From NCBI RefSeq assembly GCF_043641665.1, contig NC_092182.1, forward strand, positions 21,761,241 to 21,825,240: DNA of 64,000 nt, written 5' to 3'. This document shows, in pieces, positions 1-10,097 of this stretch; position 1 is the stretch's first letter, and the number at the start of each line of letters is the position of its first letter. The notes below the pieces were generated by a model. That model was given only the letters and a program-made list of their open reading frames with translations, did not search any database and was not told where the DNA came from. Source of the DNA: Enoplosus armatus (Eukaryota > Chordata > Actinopteri > Centrarchiformes > Enoplosidae). The position numbers were made by a program, and so were the translations under genes.

Positions 1-229
1 TTCCCAAAATCCAGTGGAAAGCCTTCTCATACAGTGGGGGCTGTTATAGCAGCATATCAACGCCTGCAGTTTTGGACTGAGATATTCAGGCTGTCCACAT
101 TTGGCCACACGGCGCAGATTACAGTACATCCCCAGCAGGAAGCCACATTTTATGTTTGGATTTTCACAGGTTGAACTAGTGTTTCATCATTCTTTCTGGG
201 CTTGAGTCTAACCATACCATCCCACTCAC

Positions 230-309
230 CTGCACATAGTTATTTTCATCTTGGAGACTGCCGTCATTAAGTATCTCATCCACTGTGATTGGTTCTTCAT
301 CTTTCAGAT
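230..309 (-). CDS. padi2: padi2 coding exon 14, last one in the window
   Basis: Residues 527-553, with [20 protein letters not shown], then YVQ. Acceptor AAAAAG|ATCTG, donor GTGCAG|GTGAGT, phase 0. The next conserved exon (human RCLDWNRDILKKELG) is not found in positions 1-229, so those bases are intron. Confidence 0.88.
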
Positions 310-3300
310 CTTTTTGGAAGTGTTAAACAGAGTGAGTGTTAAGGAGTGTATGATAACTTTGTTCATTGCTAAGACGCACATTGTACAGCAGATTTTCCAC
401 ACACATATATACTGACAGGCCTACCCTCAAACAGTTTGGCTTGTCCGTGTCCATCGTTCTGTAAGCCTCTGAATAGTTTGTAGGCTGCGTCTGGGCTGGC
501 CAGCAGCAGCCGGAAGCCCTGTGCACAGCAACACAAGAGACAAAGATAACATTGGCTGTCTCATATCCTGAGAGCTTATACAATCCCATAATGTACGTCA
601 CAGCAAGTCAGTATCACCCAGTAACAGGTAGCGGCTTCCTGTCTTCTAACTATTTTTCAGTTCAGTAGATTGAAGTGGTTTCTGTTTAAAAGGGAATATT
701 ACCTTTCTGTCAGGTGCAGGAACAAAAGTCATGAATTCATCTATGTGGCCGACAAGGAGCCAGTCAGAAAATAAGGCGATGGGCTCCTGTACCTTCTGAG
801 CCCACAAGAAGTCTTGAACAACTTTGGTCATGTTCCGTCCTTTAGTTGCCCTTAAAGAACGAGAGAGACGCAAGTATGTTCACAAATCTCCTGCCACGTG
901 TTCTGTGCTGCCCCACAACAATGAACTGGATGTATTAATCACGTGAAGAGCTGCTCATACACAAATTATTCATATTCTTTATGAGTCAGGGGAATCATCT
1001 CTGGATCTGTTGCAAACTCACGTAGGGAAGGCCACTCCGATGAGGATTCTGCCCAGGGGGTAGTCTTTTCCATTCGCAGTGACGGGAGGACTAACCTCCA
1101 GATTACCGAATGAGTCCAGACTGCTCACATCTTTTCTCCGCGCCACCCTCGTCACGTAGCCAAAGTCGGGGCCCTTGGGGACATGAAGGTGGTTAAAGAC
1201 AGACTGCTGCTCTGCTTTGAACAATAGTTTGTGTGGGCTTTTTTTTTTTTTCACAAAATCAAAGTTAAAATGCTCAAAATTGCATCTATTCTATCTCCCT
1301 AATCGAAATCCAGAATCTATGAATCTCTATGAAGTTTAACTGTTGGATGCAAGATGTCTCCTCCTTCACTGAAAAGTATGTTTTTCAGTGTATGTGAACC
1401 GGAGGAGTCAAGTTCCCACATCACACTTGTGTAATTTGCATACTGAACCACAACTGGTTTCCAAACTGGTATTCATAAAATCCAGCTCAAACATACATGC
1501 CTTTCCCCCTTCAGCAGATAAATATGAACAAAACAGCCTTCTAGTGTCAAACTCTAGGATGACACACACAATCATGCCACTATCAGAACCATTTCCAAAA
1601 GCATTTTGTATCTCCAAACAATTCATTTCAGGGGACATTTGAGTCTGTCTGTCACCAGTAGCTCATTATATGGAAAATCCAGGAGTTTTCCATCTCGAGG
1701 GGAATCCAGAACAACAGGAAACCGGTGATGAGGAGAGTCGATGTAGCCAAACTCCAGCTCATCCTGAAAAATAGATGATATGAGTTATATTTCTGCTGTC
1801 CTTATATTTTAGATCTTATCAGAGGTTTTAAATAACAACGTGTGAGAATGAGATGCAAACAAATACATTATTTCTCATGACAGGTGAATCTGAAATCTAA
1901 ATGAAAGTGTGACACATTTAGTGTTATTACCTGCATCCAGCGGTCTCCTCTGTTCATGTACTCATGGCAAATCTTCAGCTTGTACCCGCTCTTTGCAACA
2001 AGGTTCTTCATTCCTTTAAGGAACTGGTAGTTATCAGCTGTGCTGAGAAGTGAAACACAGGCAGAGAGGAAGTTTTTCATCAAGCAATATTTTTTTAAAT
2101 CTTCTTGTCATTTCAAAATGCAAATTCATCTGGCTGTTTGTTCTTCAAATTCTACCAATAACCAACATCATTATCAACATCCAAATCCAAATCATTTTGG
2201 GTAAAATAAAATAAAAAATAAAAATGACACGTAAAACCACAAAAAGAAAAAAAGATGGAGCTGTGAATCATCATTTACTTGTGTAATACTTTTCTTGGTA
2301 GTATGCATTAAGGGGTGTGTGTAACACTGTAACATCCTCTTGCACATATATTGCATCTATTGTCACCATCATTTTTATTATTCATCAGTCTGCTCTTACC
2401 TGCAGATGAACACCTCTACAGGCTGCAGGGTGTTTGGTGTCATGATCCACGGTGCCACTCTGAACACGACTTTGTCTGTGTAAATAGGCGTCTCCGGGAG
2501 ACCCTGTCGAAACATGGGAGAGGCTGCTGAGTACTGCCAGCTATGCTCCTCTTCACGTATGTTTGTAATGTAATGTGACCAAATAAATTCACAAGTAAAT
2601 CTAAAATAAGAAATTTTTTATCCCAACCTGACAAGCAAATTTACTTCATTTCAATTTTTAAAAAATCATATCTCAAGGTCGACCTATTAGCTTTGTTGGG
2701 AGCTTTCAGGAAGACTGTGAGATGCAGTTGAAAGCTCTGAAAAAACTGTTAAGTGGACCTTGAGTTAAATTTATTTATGTAACTATACTGTCGTACAGTT
2801 TTACATAAAATATAGATGTATAAATGCAATTTAACAACATGAGGAACTCATGGCTGGAGATAATGATTGTAAAATTGTGGATGTCATGCTGCAGATCTTA
2901 CTGCACAGATGGGCTCCAACAGACTGAGGTTGATGCTGATGAGTCCATCGAAATCTTTGTCAGGAAACCTGAGGCCCTCCACATAAAAGTTCATCTCTGC
3001 TGCGCCTCCGAGGTAAGGCACTTCCTGAGACAAGACCTCACTATTCAGGACCAGTGGATAGTTCTTCACAAAGTAGTTGTAAAGGAGTTTATCTGCTGCA
3101 GTAAGAACAACAACAAATACGGAGGCACTTAATTGGAAAAAAGGAAGAATAACTTCAGTAAAAATGGTTTAAAGATAACAGATCAAAACAGTGCAGTACT
3201 TTAACTAGCCAGCAGAATTACATGCACATTACATCATCTGTTCTGGGGCTTTCTCCCCCCTCATCTTTACTCACGCAGGGTATTATTCACCACTTCAGAG

Positions 3301-6300
3301 GACCTGGACTTGAAGACTCTGACACTCTCTGCGTCTCCCTGAGAGATGTGCATGGCGAGCTTGTAGCCCCCTGGGAGCTTGGCAGGGCCGCTGGTCCGCA
3401 GCACCATGACAGACATGTCCTTCAGATCTGTACACCCACAAAGAGTTCATGTTGTTCAGGTGTGTCGTTCAACCCTAGATCCCATAGATTTGAAATGCAC
3501 ATGTAACTGATAGATGACGTAAATGTCCTTGTGTGATTTTAACTCTGAAGCTAAACACTACTGTGAATGTGGGGTAATTTTCATGATAACTGGAGGGACG
3601 CACACACACAATGAACAACACCAGTTTTTACTATCAAATTTCAGCTCTACTGGCTTGCCTAGTGTAAAGTCATTTGAGATGCCTATCAACCCGCCCTCTA
3701 AACTCACACAGAGGTCTCTAGATTTGTGGTTTTATCAAACTGATTTACCATGTCAACATTTCAATCTGCTGACTTTGCAAAAGCAAATATCAGTGGCCTT
3801 TGAATCCAGACAACAGTTATGAAAAAACTGAAAAAAAGATGGAAGAGAGAATTCAGCGGTGAACGAGAAGCTGTACTATTTTACCCGACACTTTGGAGAT
3901 GTAGTTCTGCTCGCTGTCTGGTTTCTTCCAGTAGCTTCGCTCTGAGTCACAGTTGACCAATAGGATGGCCCCATGCTCGTTAGGACCCCATTTCCAGGAT
4001 CCCTAACAGGTTTTCAACAAAACAGACGTGAATGAGTTTGATTCACAGATTGCTGGAAAATCCAAATAAAAGGAACAAAACGTTTCGCAACAATGTGGTG
4101 AGGCGAACGTGTAATGGCCTCGTCACGCTTGTACAGAGAAATGTATAGTTGACAAGTAAAAAAATCTGAATAGCAAGCAGGAACACTTTAACATTATTAG
4201 TATGCAGCGCTGTTTATTTCATAAATGGAATCCTATTCAGTTTGTTACACTTGGCATGTTATTGTTTATCAGAGAGTGAAAAGAAGAGAAAATATCTCCT
4301 TCATTATGTGTCATGCACCGCCATCTAAAACTGACACATCTGAGCTCACCTTATTAGGGTTGTTTTTCTCCACAACACCGTCTCTGTCAGCATCTACATC
4401 CAGAGAGATCTCTGCGTGACAGACACATTTTGTTCATCACAGAGTGTCTTTGCATGGCCAAAATATTCCAGATAGTCGTTCACATCACAGCTTTTGTTTT
4501 CAAAAGACTGTTTATATACATTTTTATATCACAATTTCTGTGTATGTGAATCAACTGGGTATCCAAATATAGCGCTTTAACTTACCAACAGCTGTCAGGT
4601 GCAGGAGTGCTCTCCCCAAGACCTGTTTATTCTCCGCATAGTACCAGACAGACAGCTTATAAAAACAAAAGTACTTATAGTTATTTATATGTACAGAATT
4701 ACATTTGATAATAGTGAAATCTTAAAGAAACCATAAATGAAAATGATGAGTTGGACTGTACATTGCAAAGCAAAAGCCTCTTGAGCTTAGTTCAGTGTGG
4801 AATATCTCCTCTGGTTATTTGAAAAGTGATAAATCATTCATCACGTAAAAGTACAAAGACTCAAGTCTTTAGTCTCAGGACTAAAGAATAAAATTCCTCC
4901 AATGATAGAAGACAATTCAGTTTAGAAGTCACAAATTTTCGTTTGAGGGGTTTGGTTTCAGGCTCTGAAACTAATTACCATTCAATATCTGAAACGCAAA
5001 TATTGTTAAATTGTTCTAAAAATATTGACACACTGTTTCGGGGAAATTGCTTAACGCTCGTCAATCAATAATAACTTCATCTAAATACCAATAAAACTGA
5101 ACTAAACTAAGCAAACAGTTCCTGGAGCTGTTCACGTCCCATACCACGGCACATATTGAAATCCAGAAATATGACTTGTGACATCAGTGTCATGCCCTTC
5201 CTTTCTACTTTACCTTGCTATCATTTTCATATTGACTGGCACGGCTCATGCTGATGAGTAGTACTGAGTTTCCATTGAGAGGGATGTGAGAGAGGAGGGA
5301 CGTCTCCTGGGGCGGGGGGCTGATGCTGTACTGAACATTGAAAGAGCTCTTCACAGAGAAGAACTTGGAGTTGGGTGGGGCACCCCTTGAGGAGAAGAGA
5401 AACGGCATGTTTTTGCATGTTAGGGCTGTGTTTACACAACACAGGCATATTTTATCAAACACATAGTAAGAGCACATATTTATGTTTATATACATGTGAG
5501 GAAGAGCATTGGCGTATGCAGGCGAGACACAAGCTCATATTTCGTGACAGGTGGCGAACCAAAGTAGCAGCTGTGGTCACGGTGAAGTTAGCCAGTCTAT
5601 ATTCTTTATTGCTTGGAAGACAGCAAAGAGCAAAGCAAGAAAAGTGATTCAAACGCATACTGTTGGTTTTATTAAAATAATAAATTAGGATGATGTAAGT
5701 TGCAAATAGAGACTCTGCAGATGTTAAAAGTGGCAGAATAAAGAGCTAGAAGAGCGTGGTAAACGTTTCCCCACGCACCACTTGCAGAATCGGATTGAAC
5801 TGATAAGACGCCTCCAGACCACAATGTACCCTATTACAGGATCAGCAGCTATCGTGGTATGAGTCTCAGGTGAAGACATGTCCGTATTCTGCCTAAAGGA
5901 CCAACACTATACTACCGCTTGATCTCAGGTTTTCCATGTGTCAGCTATTTTAATGTCAGTAATGTCATTACCACAAATTTGTTTAGAAATAGGCACAGTC
6001 AACTGAACTTATAGTGGCGTTAAAGGAGCGGTCCACACCACAGACATACAGTCTCTGGTCAATGCTTTTTAAAGTCTTAATGAACAATAATCGCATGTAC
6101 ACTGAAAGGTATAACTTTGGAAGAGATCCACTTGATTTTATTAACTTGAACTGCTGAAGCCTCTTATCAACTTCAGCGGAACTTTGAATGCATTTTTGCA
6201 TAGAGCAAGGATCAAAAGATCTCAAAACAAGGGCCCTTTATGTGACAGGGCCTCTACAATGGGTGTCCTTTCAAACGATATCACTTTTTATTTTTGGATA

Positions 6301-7338
6301 TTCCAAAAAGCCCTCTGAGCCAGGGGGGCCACTCTCCCACGCTGCCCTGTTAGTAATCTAGCCTCAGTCTGTTGTGTTGTGATGGCTGGCATTTGGCAGA
6401 AAGTATAGGTTACATTTCTCTTGGGCAACAAAGTCTCTCCTGTTTGACAGCAACAGCGGAGGATTGTTGATTCTCTCCACTGTACAAAACAAAAGACAAT
6501 GAGATCTGCCATCCTCCCCGCAGCTCAGCTGATGTGAGTTAACAATGGAATTCTTATACGCTTAGTTGCCAATTTATTAGGTACACGTACAACCGCTATG
6601 AATGCTATTTTAGAGAAGTGTTGATAAAACTTTATGATCATTTTGGAGGATGTAGTTTATAGTGCTGTTTTACATTATCCTGAGAGGTGTGTCTAATATT
6701 TAGTCTACCCTTGTAGATATAAATGGGGTCCAGCAGCCAAAATGACATAAAGTTGAGTCGACACCTCCCTAAAAGACATTCAATAAAAACTAAACTATAA
6801 ACTTCATGAAGATGGGATTTGTTGCAGGACTACTGGATTAGACTGCAGTAGTTTTTAGATAGGTAGGCTATGCCTGATAAACTGGGAACTGAGTGCATGT
6901 TTCATGAAAGTGGGGATCTTTTTCAGAAGTAAATCAATAGTTCAAATATTAATTTTTGCTCTGAATGCTGTTGACCTGGTTGTCTACTGACCTCTTCATA
7001 TCATTAAAATAAAAATAGAGATAAGGTATGAGACACACACACCCACACACACACTAGACAACTAACATAACAGCTGTGGTAACACAATACAATATTTCCA
7101 GAAGAGAAGGTGAACATCTTCAGAATAGAAAATGGCATACAGAAAGTAAACTCCCCAAAGTCCCCAAACAACACATAGTTTACAGTCAAGATGAATCATT
7201 GTGTGTGTGTATGTGTGTAATGACAGCTTGTTGAACAAGACCCTACCTGTTCAGGTTCACATTAAGTTCCGAGCCGACCACGTATAACACTCTTGTGGTT
7301 TTGTCATAATCTACTCTGAGAGTCCGGGGGTGAGTCAT
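230..7338 (-). CDS. padi2: Peptidylarginine deiminase 2, exons 1-14, 3' part missing
   Basis: Converts peptidyl-arginine to citrulline with calcium; acts in cytosol and nucleus. Fourteen exons on the minus strand join in frame into 553 residues: 7247-7338, 5214-5385, 4586-4655, 4350-4411, 3885-4002, 3275-3427, 2902-3095, 2400-2503, 1931-2042, 1656-1763, 1022-1173, 703-850, 425-518, 230-309. All introns are GT-AG and all junction phases agree. The order is PAD_N (about 1-115), PAD_M (about 115-287) and PAD_C (288 on). Active-site motifs are present: RGDRWMQ followed by DE (Asp360, equivalent to PAD4 Asp350) and GHIDEF (His481, Asp483). The final ~110 residues with the catalytic cysteine are off the left edge, so completeness cannot be judged. 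The start is the first ATG of the frame and aligns with the mammalian N-terminus. The family is certain. The PADI2 label rests on similarity and on my knowledge that fish usually carry one PADI gene. Confidence 0.93.
425..518 (-). CDS. padi2: padi2 coding exon 13
   Basis: Residues 496-527, reading [20 protein letters not shown] and on to FE. Aligns with human FLLLMASTSACYKLFREKQ. Acceptor CACAG|GGCTTC, donor GAGG|GTAGGC, phase 1. Confidence 0.92.
703..850 (-). CDS. padi2: padi2 coding exon 12, active-site His and Asp
   Basis: Residues 446-495. GHIDEF at 480-485 supplies His481 and Asp483, equivalent to PAD4 His471 and Asp473. Acceptor TTTAAG|GGCAAC, donor AGAAAG|GTAATA, phase 0. Confidence 0.93.
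1022..1173 (-). CDS. padi2: padi2 coding exon 11
   Basis: Residues 396-446, including [20 protein letters not shown] and PLGRILIG, among the most conserved PAD_C segments. Acceptor CCAAG|GGCCCC, donor CCTAC|GTGAGT, phase 2. Confidence 0.93.
1656..1763 (-). CDS. padi2: padi2 coding exon 10, first active-site aspartate
   Basis: Residues 360-395, beginning [20 protein letters not shown]. Asp360 corresponds to PAD4 Asp350, which binds the substrate guanidinium. Acceptor TTTCAG|GATGAG, donor CTACTG|GTGACA, length 108 nt, phase 0. Confidence 0.93.
1931..2042 (-). CDS. padi2: padi2 coding exon 9
   Basis: Residues 322-359, ending [10 protein letters not shown], immediately before the active-site Asp encoded by the next exon. 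The phase requires the acceptor TTCTCAG|CACAGC rather than the AG four bases further on. Donor CAG|GTAATA, phase 0. Confidence 0.92.
2400..2503 (-). CDS. padi2: padi2 coding exon 8
   Basis: Residues 288-322, with [20 protein letters not shown], the start of the catalytic PAD_C domain. Acceptor CGACAG|GGTCTC, donor TGCAG|GTAAGA, phase 2. Confidence 0.92.
2902..3095 (-). CDS. padi2: padi2 coding exon 7
   Basis: Residues 223-287, including [20 protein letters not shown], the end of PAD_M. The acceptor is a tandem CAGCAG, so two products differing by one residue are possible. Coordinates use the upstream AG. Donor TGTGCA|GTAAGA, phase 0. Confidence 0.9.
3275..3427 (-). CDS. padi2: padi2 coding exon 6
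   Basis: Residues 172-223, starting [20 protein letters not shown], a strongly conserved PAD_M segment. Acceptor TACAG|ATCTG, donor CTGC|GTGAGT, phase 1. Confidence 0.92.
3885..4002 (-). CDS. padi2: padi2 coding exon 5, calcium-binding loop
   Basis: Residues 133-172, with [11 protein letters not shown] followed by a loop carrying Asp161. By alignment Asn149, Asp151, Glu153 and Asp161 match PADI2 calcium ligands, while the ligand equivalent to human Asp169 is Gln164. Acceptor TTAG|GGATCC, donor TCGG|GTAAAA, phase 1. Confidence 0.92.
4350..4411 (-). CDS. padi2: padi2 coding exon 4, start of the calcium-binding middle domain
   Basis: Residues 112-132, reading [20 protein letters not shown] then K. 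The acidic DVDADRDG run is the first calcium-ligand cluster of PAD_M. Acceptor CGCAG|AGATC, donor AAG|GTGAGC, phase 0. Confidence 0.92.
4586..4655 (-). CDS. padi2: padi2 coding exon 3
   Basis: Residues 89-112, reading [18 protein letters not shown] and then HLTAV. This is the end of PAD_N. Acceptor ATAAG|CTGTC, donor TTG|GTAAG, phase 1. Confidence 0.88.
5214..5385 (-). CDS. padi2: padi2 coding exon 2
   Basis: Residues 31-88, PAD_N. Acceptor TCAAG|GGGTG completes Arg31; donor AAG|GTAAAG, phase 0. It contains the segment ending [13 protein letters not shown], which aligns with human TMSQASTEASSDK. Confidence 0.9.
5386..7246 (-). other. padi2: padi2 intron 1
   Basis: This 1.86-kb intron is the largest in the visible gene. 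It holds an inverted-repeat-ended element at 6564-6890 and short CA/GT runs near 7030 and 7200. I see no coding exon in it. The other padi2 introns are about 90-560 bp and hold nothing I recognise. Confidence 0.7.
6564..6890. mobile_element. Inverted-repeat-ended element, copy A
   Basis: Terminal inverted repeats at 6564-6581 (agttgccaatttattagg) and 6873-6890 (the reverse complement with three mismatches) enclose 327 bp without an ORF. Internal blocks such as aaaatgacataaagtt recur in copy B at 10396-10757. It behaves like a non-autonomous MITE. I see no target-site duplication. Confidence 0.7.
7247..7338 (-). CDS. padi2: padi2 coding exon 1
   Basis: Encodes residues 1-31, beginning [16 protein letters not shown], the first strands of the PAD_N cupredoxin-like fold. 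ATG is at 7338-7336 and the donor reads AG|GTAGGG, phase 2. No other ATG exists upstream in this frame before the splice-free stretch ends near 7473. Confidence 0.88.
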
Positions 7339-7530
7339 GACTGCAGTCCTGCTGCAGTGTGCGAGGCGGTCAGACTGGTACGGACAGTGAATGCCCTCCG
7401 ATTGCTCCGTTATCAGGAAGCGAGGACGCAAACTAGTCTTGCACACTGAGATGAGACGAGCTGTGAGCAACAAGCTGCAGGTAGGCTACTGGAGGTTTAA
7501 GCCTCTGTGTGCGCTCATTGGTCAGCCAAC
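7339..7530 (-). promoter_or_regulatory. padi2: padi2 5' UTR and proximal promoter (approximate)
   Basis: The region upstream of the padi2 ATG has an inverted CCAAT box (ATTGG at 7517-7521), about 180 bases upstream of the start codon, and no TATA box that I could see. The transcription start is not determinable by reading. Boundaries are an estimate. Confidence 0.35.
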
Positions 7531-8889
7531 CGCCAACCCCCCACCCGTGTCACCTATCTCTCGTCCTCCTCTGTCTCTGGTCTGTCTCTGTTTACTCATC
7601 CCTTATGCGCTGCCTTTGGTCTTCTGTATGTGTTTATTGAGGGACAAGGTTTGCATTTAGAACCGTGATAGAAAAACACTGTTGGCACATTTACTAATAA
7701 TTCATTAAAGCAATAAAAGTAAAAATAGTAATGTGCGCTTTGTAGTACTTTTTGTTTTTCACGTCACTATATTACAGAAATATAAATGTGATATTTGTAT
7801 CTAAGGCACGCATGCGCATTCACACACTAGTTTTTCCCCATTGGATACTTAATGTCCCCACGGCTGCAAGCAGTAGAATAAAAGTAAATTAAAGCAAACA
7901 GGCGAACCTGAAACCGATAAGTTTGCTCATCATAACATACAACATACATGCATTTTGCTTGGCGTTTGTGTTCAGGGTGTCGATGATCGCATTTCAGCTC
8001 ACCTGTACAGGTCTGCCTTCAAATAGGTGCCAAGAACATAGAGAATACTCTGCGGACTGTCTGTGCTCAGACGGCAGGTCCGATGATACTCTCGGGTCAC
8101 TTTTCTCTTCTTGAGTAGGAAAGCGGGTCCATCGGTGTGGGAGACCTCTTGAAACATGGTCGGTAGTGGTTTTGCCTCAGACTGATGAAGGTCTTATGGA
8201 GCGGTGTATCCTCTTAGTCCTGGAATGTTTGTAATTTGAGACAGACAAACCCTGCTGTTGAGGCAGGTATTTGCCGCGTATTTGGCAGCAAATGGGAAAG
8301 AAAAAAAAAACACTGGATTAAATTCTCCAGGTGATTGCTGATTGGATCAGATATTGAACAGGTGAGGCTTCTCTTCTACAGCACAGCGCTTCTTATTATT
8401 CAAAGGAAAATGATGCGGAAAAGCATTTGCTCACTGAGTGCCATTTGATAAGATGTTGCCTCTGAGAAACGGGCAAAAACATTATGTTGATATTAAAGCA
8501 CACAGGTGAGTCATGCTGAAGCTGTGGAGACTCCAGCAACATGAATGAAACTTAAAGCAGACTTTCTACTTCCTCTGCACACACATTTGCTCATCGAAAT
8601 ATGGTCTCACTGCTCCACTTGCTGAACTTAACGACAGATAGACAATAACAATAGTACTTTTATGGTACAATTATCAATTTATAATACAAAACTCAAAAAA
8701 AATAAATTAATAATTTCTTAAAGATAAATAAATTCTTAAGAGCCCTTTTTCTAGTTCCAATCTGATCTAGCTATTGTATTTGTTTATTTTTCTGTTACTC
8801 TTTTAACGTATTTTATGGTGGTGCATTATATTCTATTTCATATTCTGTACTTCATTGGCCTTTATTTAATTGTTGTGCTGATATGTTTA

Positions 8890-8919
8890 CCCCCCCCCCA
8901 CACACACACACACACACAC
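8890..8919. repeat. C9-10 plus (CA)10 microsatellite
   Basis: A run of C (8890-8899) passes directly into CA dinucleotides ending near 8919, in the divergent intergenic region. Confidence 0.95.
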
Positions 8920-9327
8920 CTTTTGAAAAGTGTTGTATAAATAAAGTTTACTATTATTATTGCTACTACTACTTCTAATATAATAAGATAATATTAAAGC
9001 CCGTGATGTAGCCTCAGGCACAACTTGCTTAAGTATTTTTATAAAGTGCTGTCATCCTTACAATTCCTCACTTATGTATGTCTCTGGATTTCAAATGGGC
9101 TTTATGCGTTTGGTATGTAAAATAGGGATAAAAATAAAATCTAAATGCACTTTTTACACATGTGAAATTAAGTGACATGACTATACCGACAGCATAATAC
9201 TATTCAAAACCGGAAATGATCACCAATATCCGCAAGAATGTGAAATACTAATTCATACAGCAGCAGTTCTGAAAAACTTTTTGCTGTGTACAGAAGAGGC
9301 TACCACAAAAACATATTGGGCTGAGAT

Positions 9328-9408
9328 CCAATCAAATCAGTGCAAATGTTTGACAAGCTTAAGCACGGACCAATAGGAATACTGTAAACATGCTGGAAAG
9401 GGGCGGGA
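9328..9408 (+). promoter_or_regulatory. lrig2: Candidate lrig2 promoter elements
   Basis: CCAATCA at 9328-9334, CCAAT at 9370-9374 and a GC box GGGGCGGGA at 9400-9408 lie about 500-580 bases upstream of the lrig2 ATG. The cluster suits a TATA-less promoter. Several ATGs lie between it and the start codon, so the real start site may be closer to 9850. Confidence 0.4.
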
Positions 9409-9909
9409 TGTAAGATATCCTATGTCATCAAGTCAGTGCGCTTTGTTGTTCTCTCGGGATAGAAAGACAGAGAAATGTATTGTTAGTTCATCGTAAACAG
9501 TCGGGTTGAGAAATGATAATATTGAATTTGGTTCAATATAATGAAAAGCCAAACAAGTGTGGAGTGAAACGGGTGTCGTCTGGTGAACAGTGGAGTATTT
9601 GTGGGACCAAATCAGCTCCGCGGTGAGCTAGCATTAGCCACTCCGGGAGGGTATTCAGATTGGAGCGGAAGGAATTCCAGGCACTGGGAAGAAGGGGAGA
9701 AATCTCTGCTGGGATGCCTCACGCAAGTTGGAAAGAAACTGTATTTTATAGTTCTGTCTGGAATCATGGCACTATACACCCGAAGCATTTATTCGTTTGA
9801 CTGATATCAAATTGCAGGAACAATTTGATGGTGATTTTGTAACTGTTAACGTGCCAGTTTAGCGAGTTAGCCACGTAGCTACGTAGCCTTCAGTAGGAAG
9901 TCTACTAAA

Positions 9910-10097
9910 ATGGCGGAAGGTTGGCCCATTCCTTCGGCCCTTATCTTCATGCTGTTGAGTTTGAGTGCCCGGGCTCTTGGGTCTTGTCCTGCTCCGTGCT
10001 CGTGTTCAAAAGGACAAGATGAGGTCCATATTCTGGACTGCAACAGGAAAAGGCTGTCGACGGCTCCCCTGGACCCACCAGATGGGATAACCCAAGT
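9910..10097 (+). CDS. lrig2: lrig2 exon 1: signal peptide and LRRNT
   Basis: Residues 1-63. A hydrophobic signal peptide ends near ARALG, then the cysteine cap CPAPCSC. The exon ends about 25 residues earlier than in mammals, so the first LRR is not encoded. Donor CAAGT|GTAAGT, phase 2. Confidence 0.93.

Larger units (their letters stand above)
7531..9909. other. padi2-lrig2 divergent intergenic region
   Basis: About 2.4 kb between the two divergent genes. It holds a poly-C plus (CA)n tract at 8890-8919, A/T-rich runs around 8640-9000, and CCAAT and GC boxes at 9328-9408. No ORF in it resembles a known protein. Confidence 0.6.

Noticed and set aside
1..229. padi2 exon 15 expected here
   Set aside because: No RCxDWNRD-like coding segment on the minus strand; the exon must lie left of the window.
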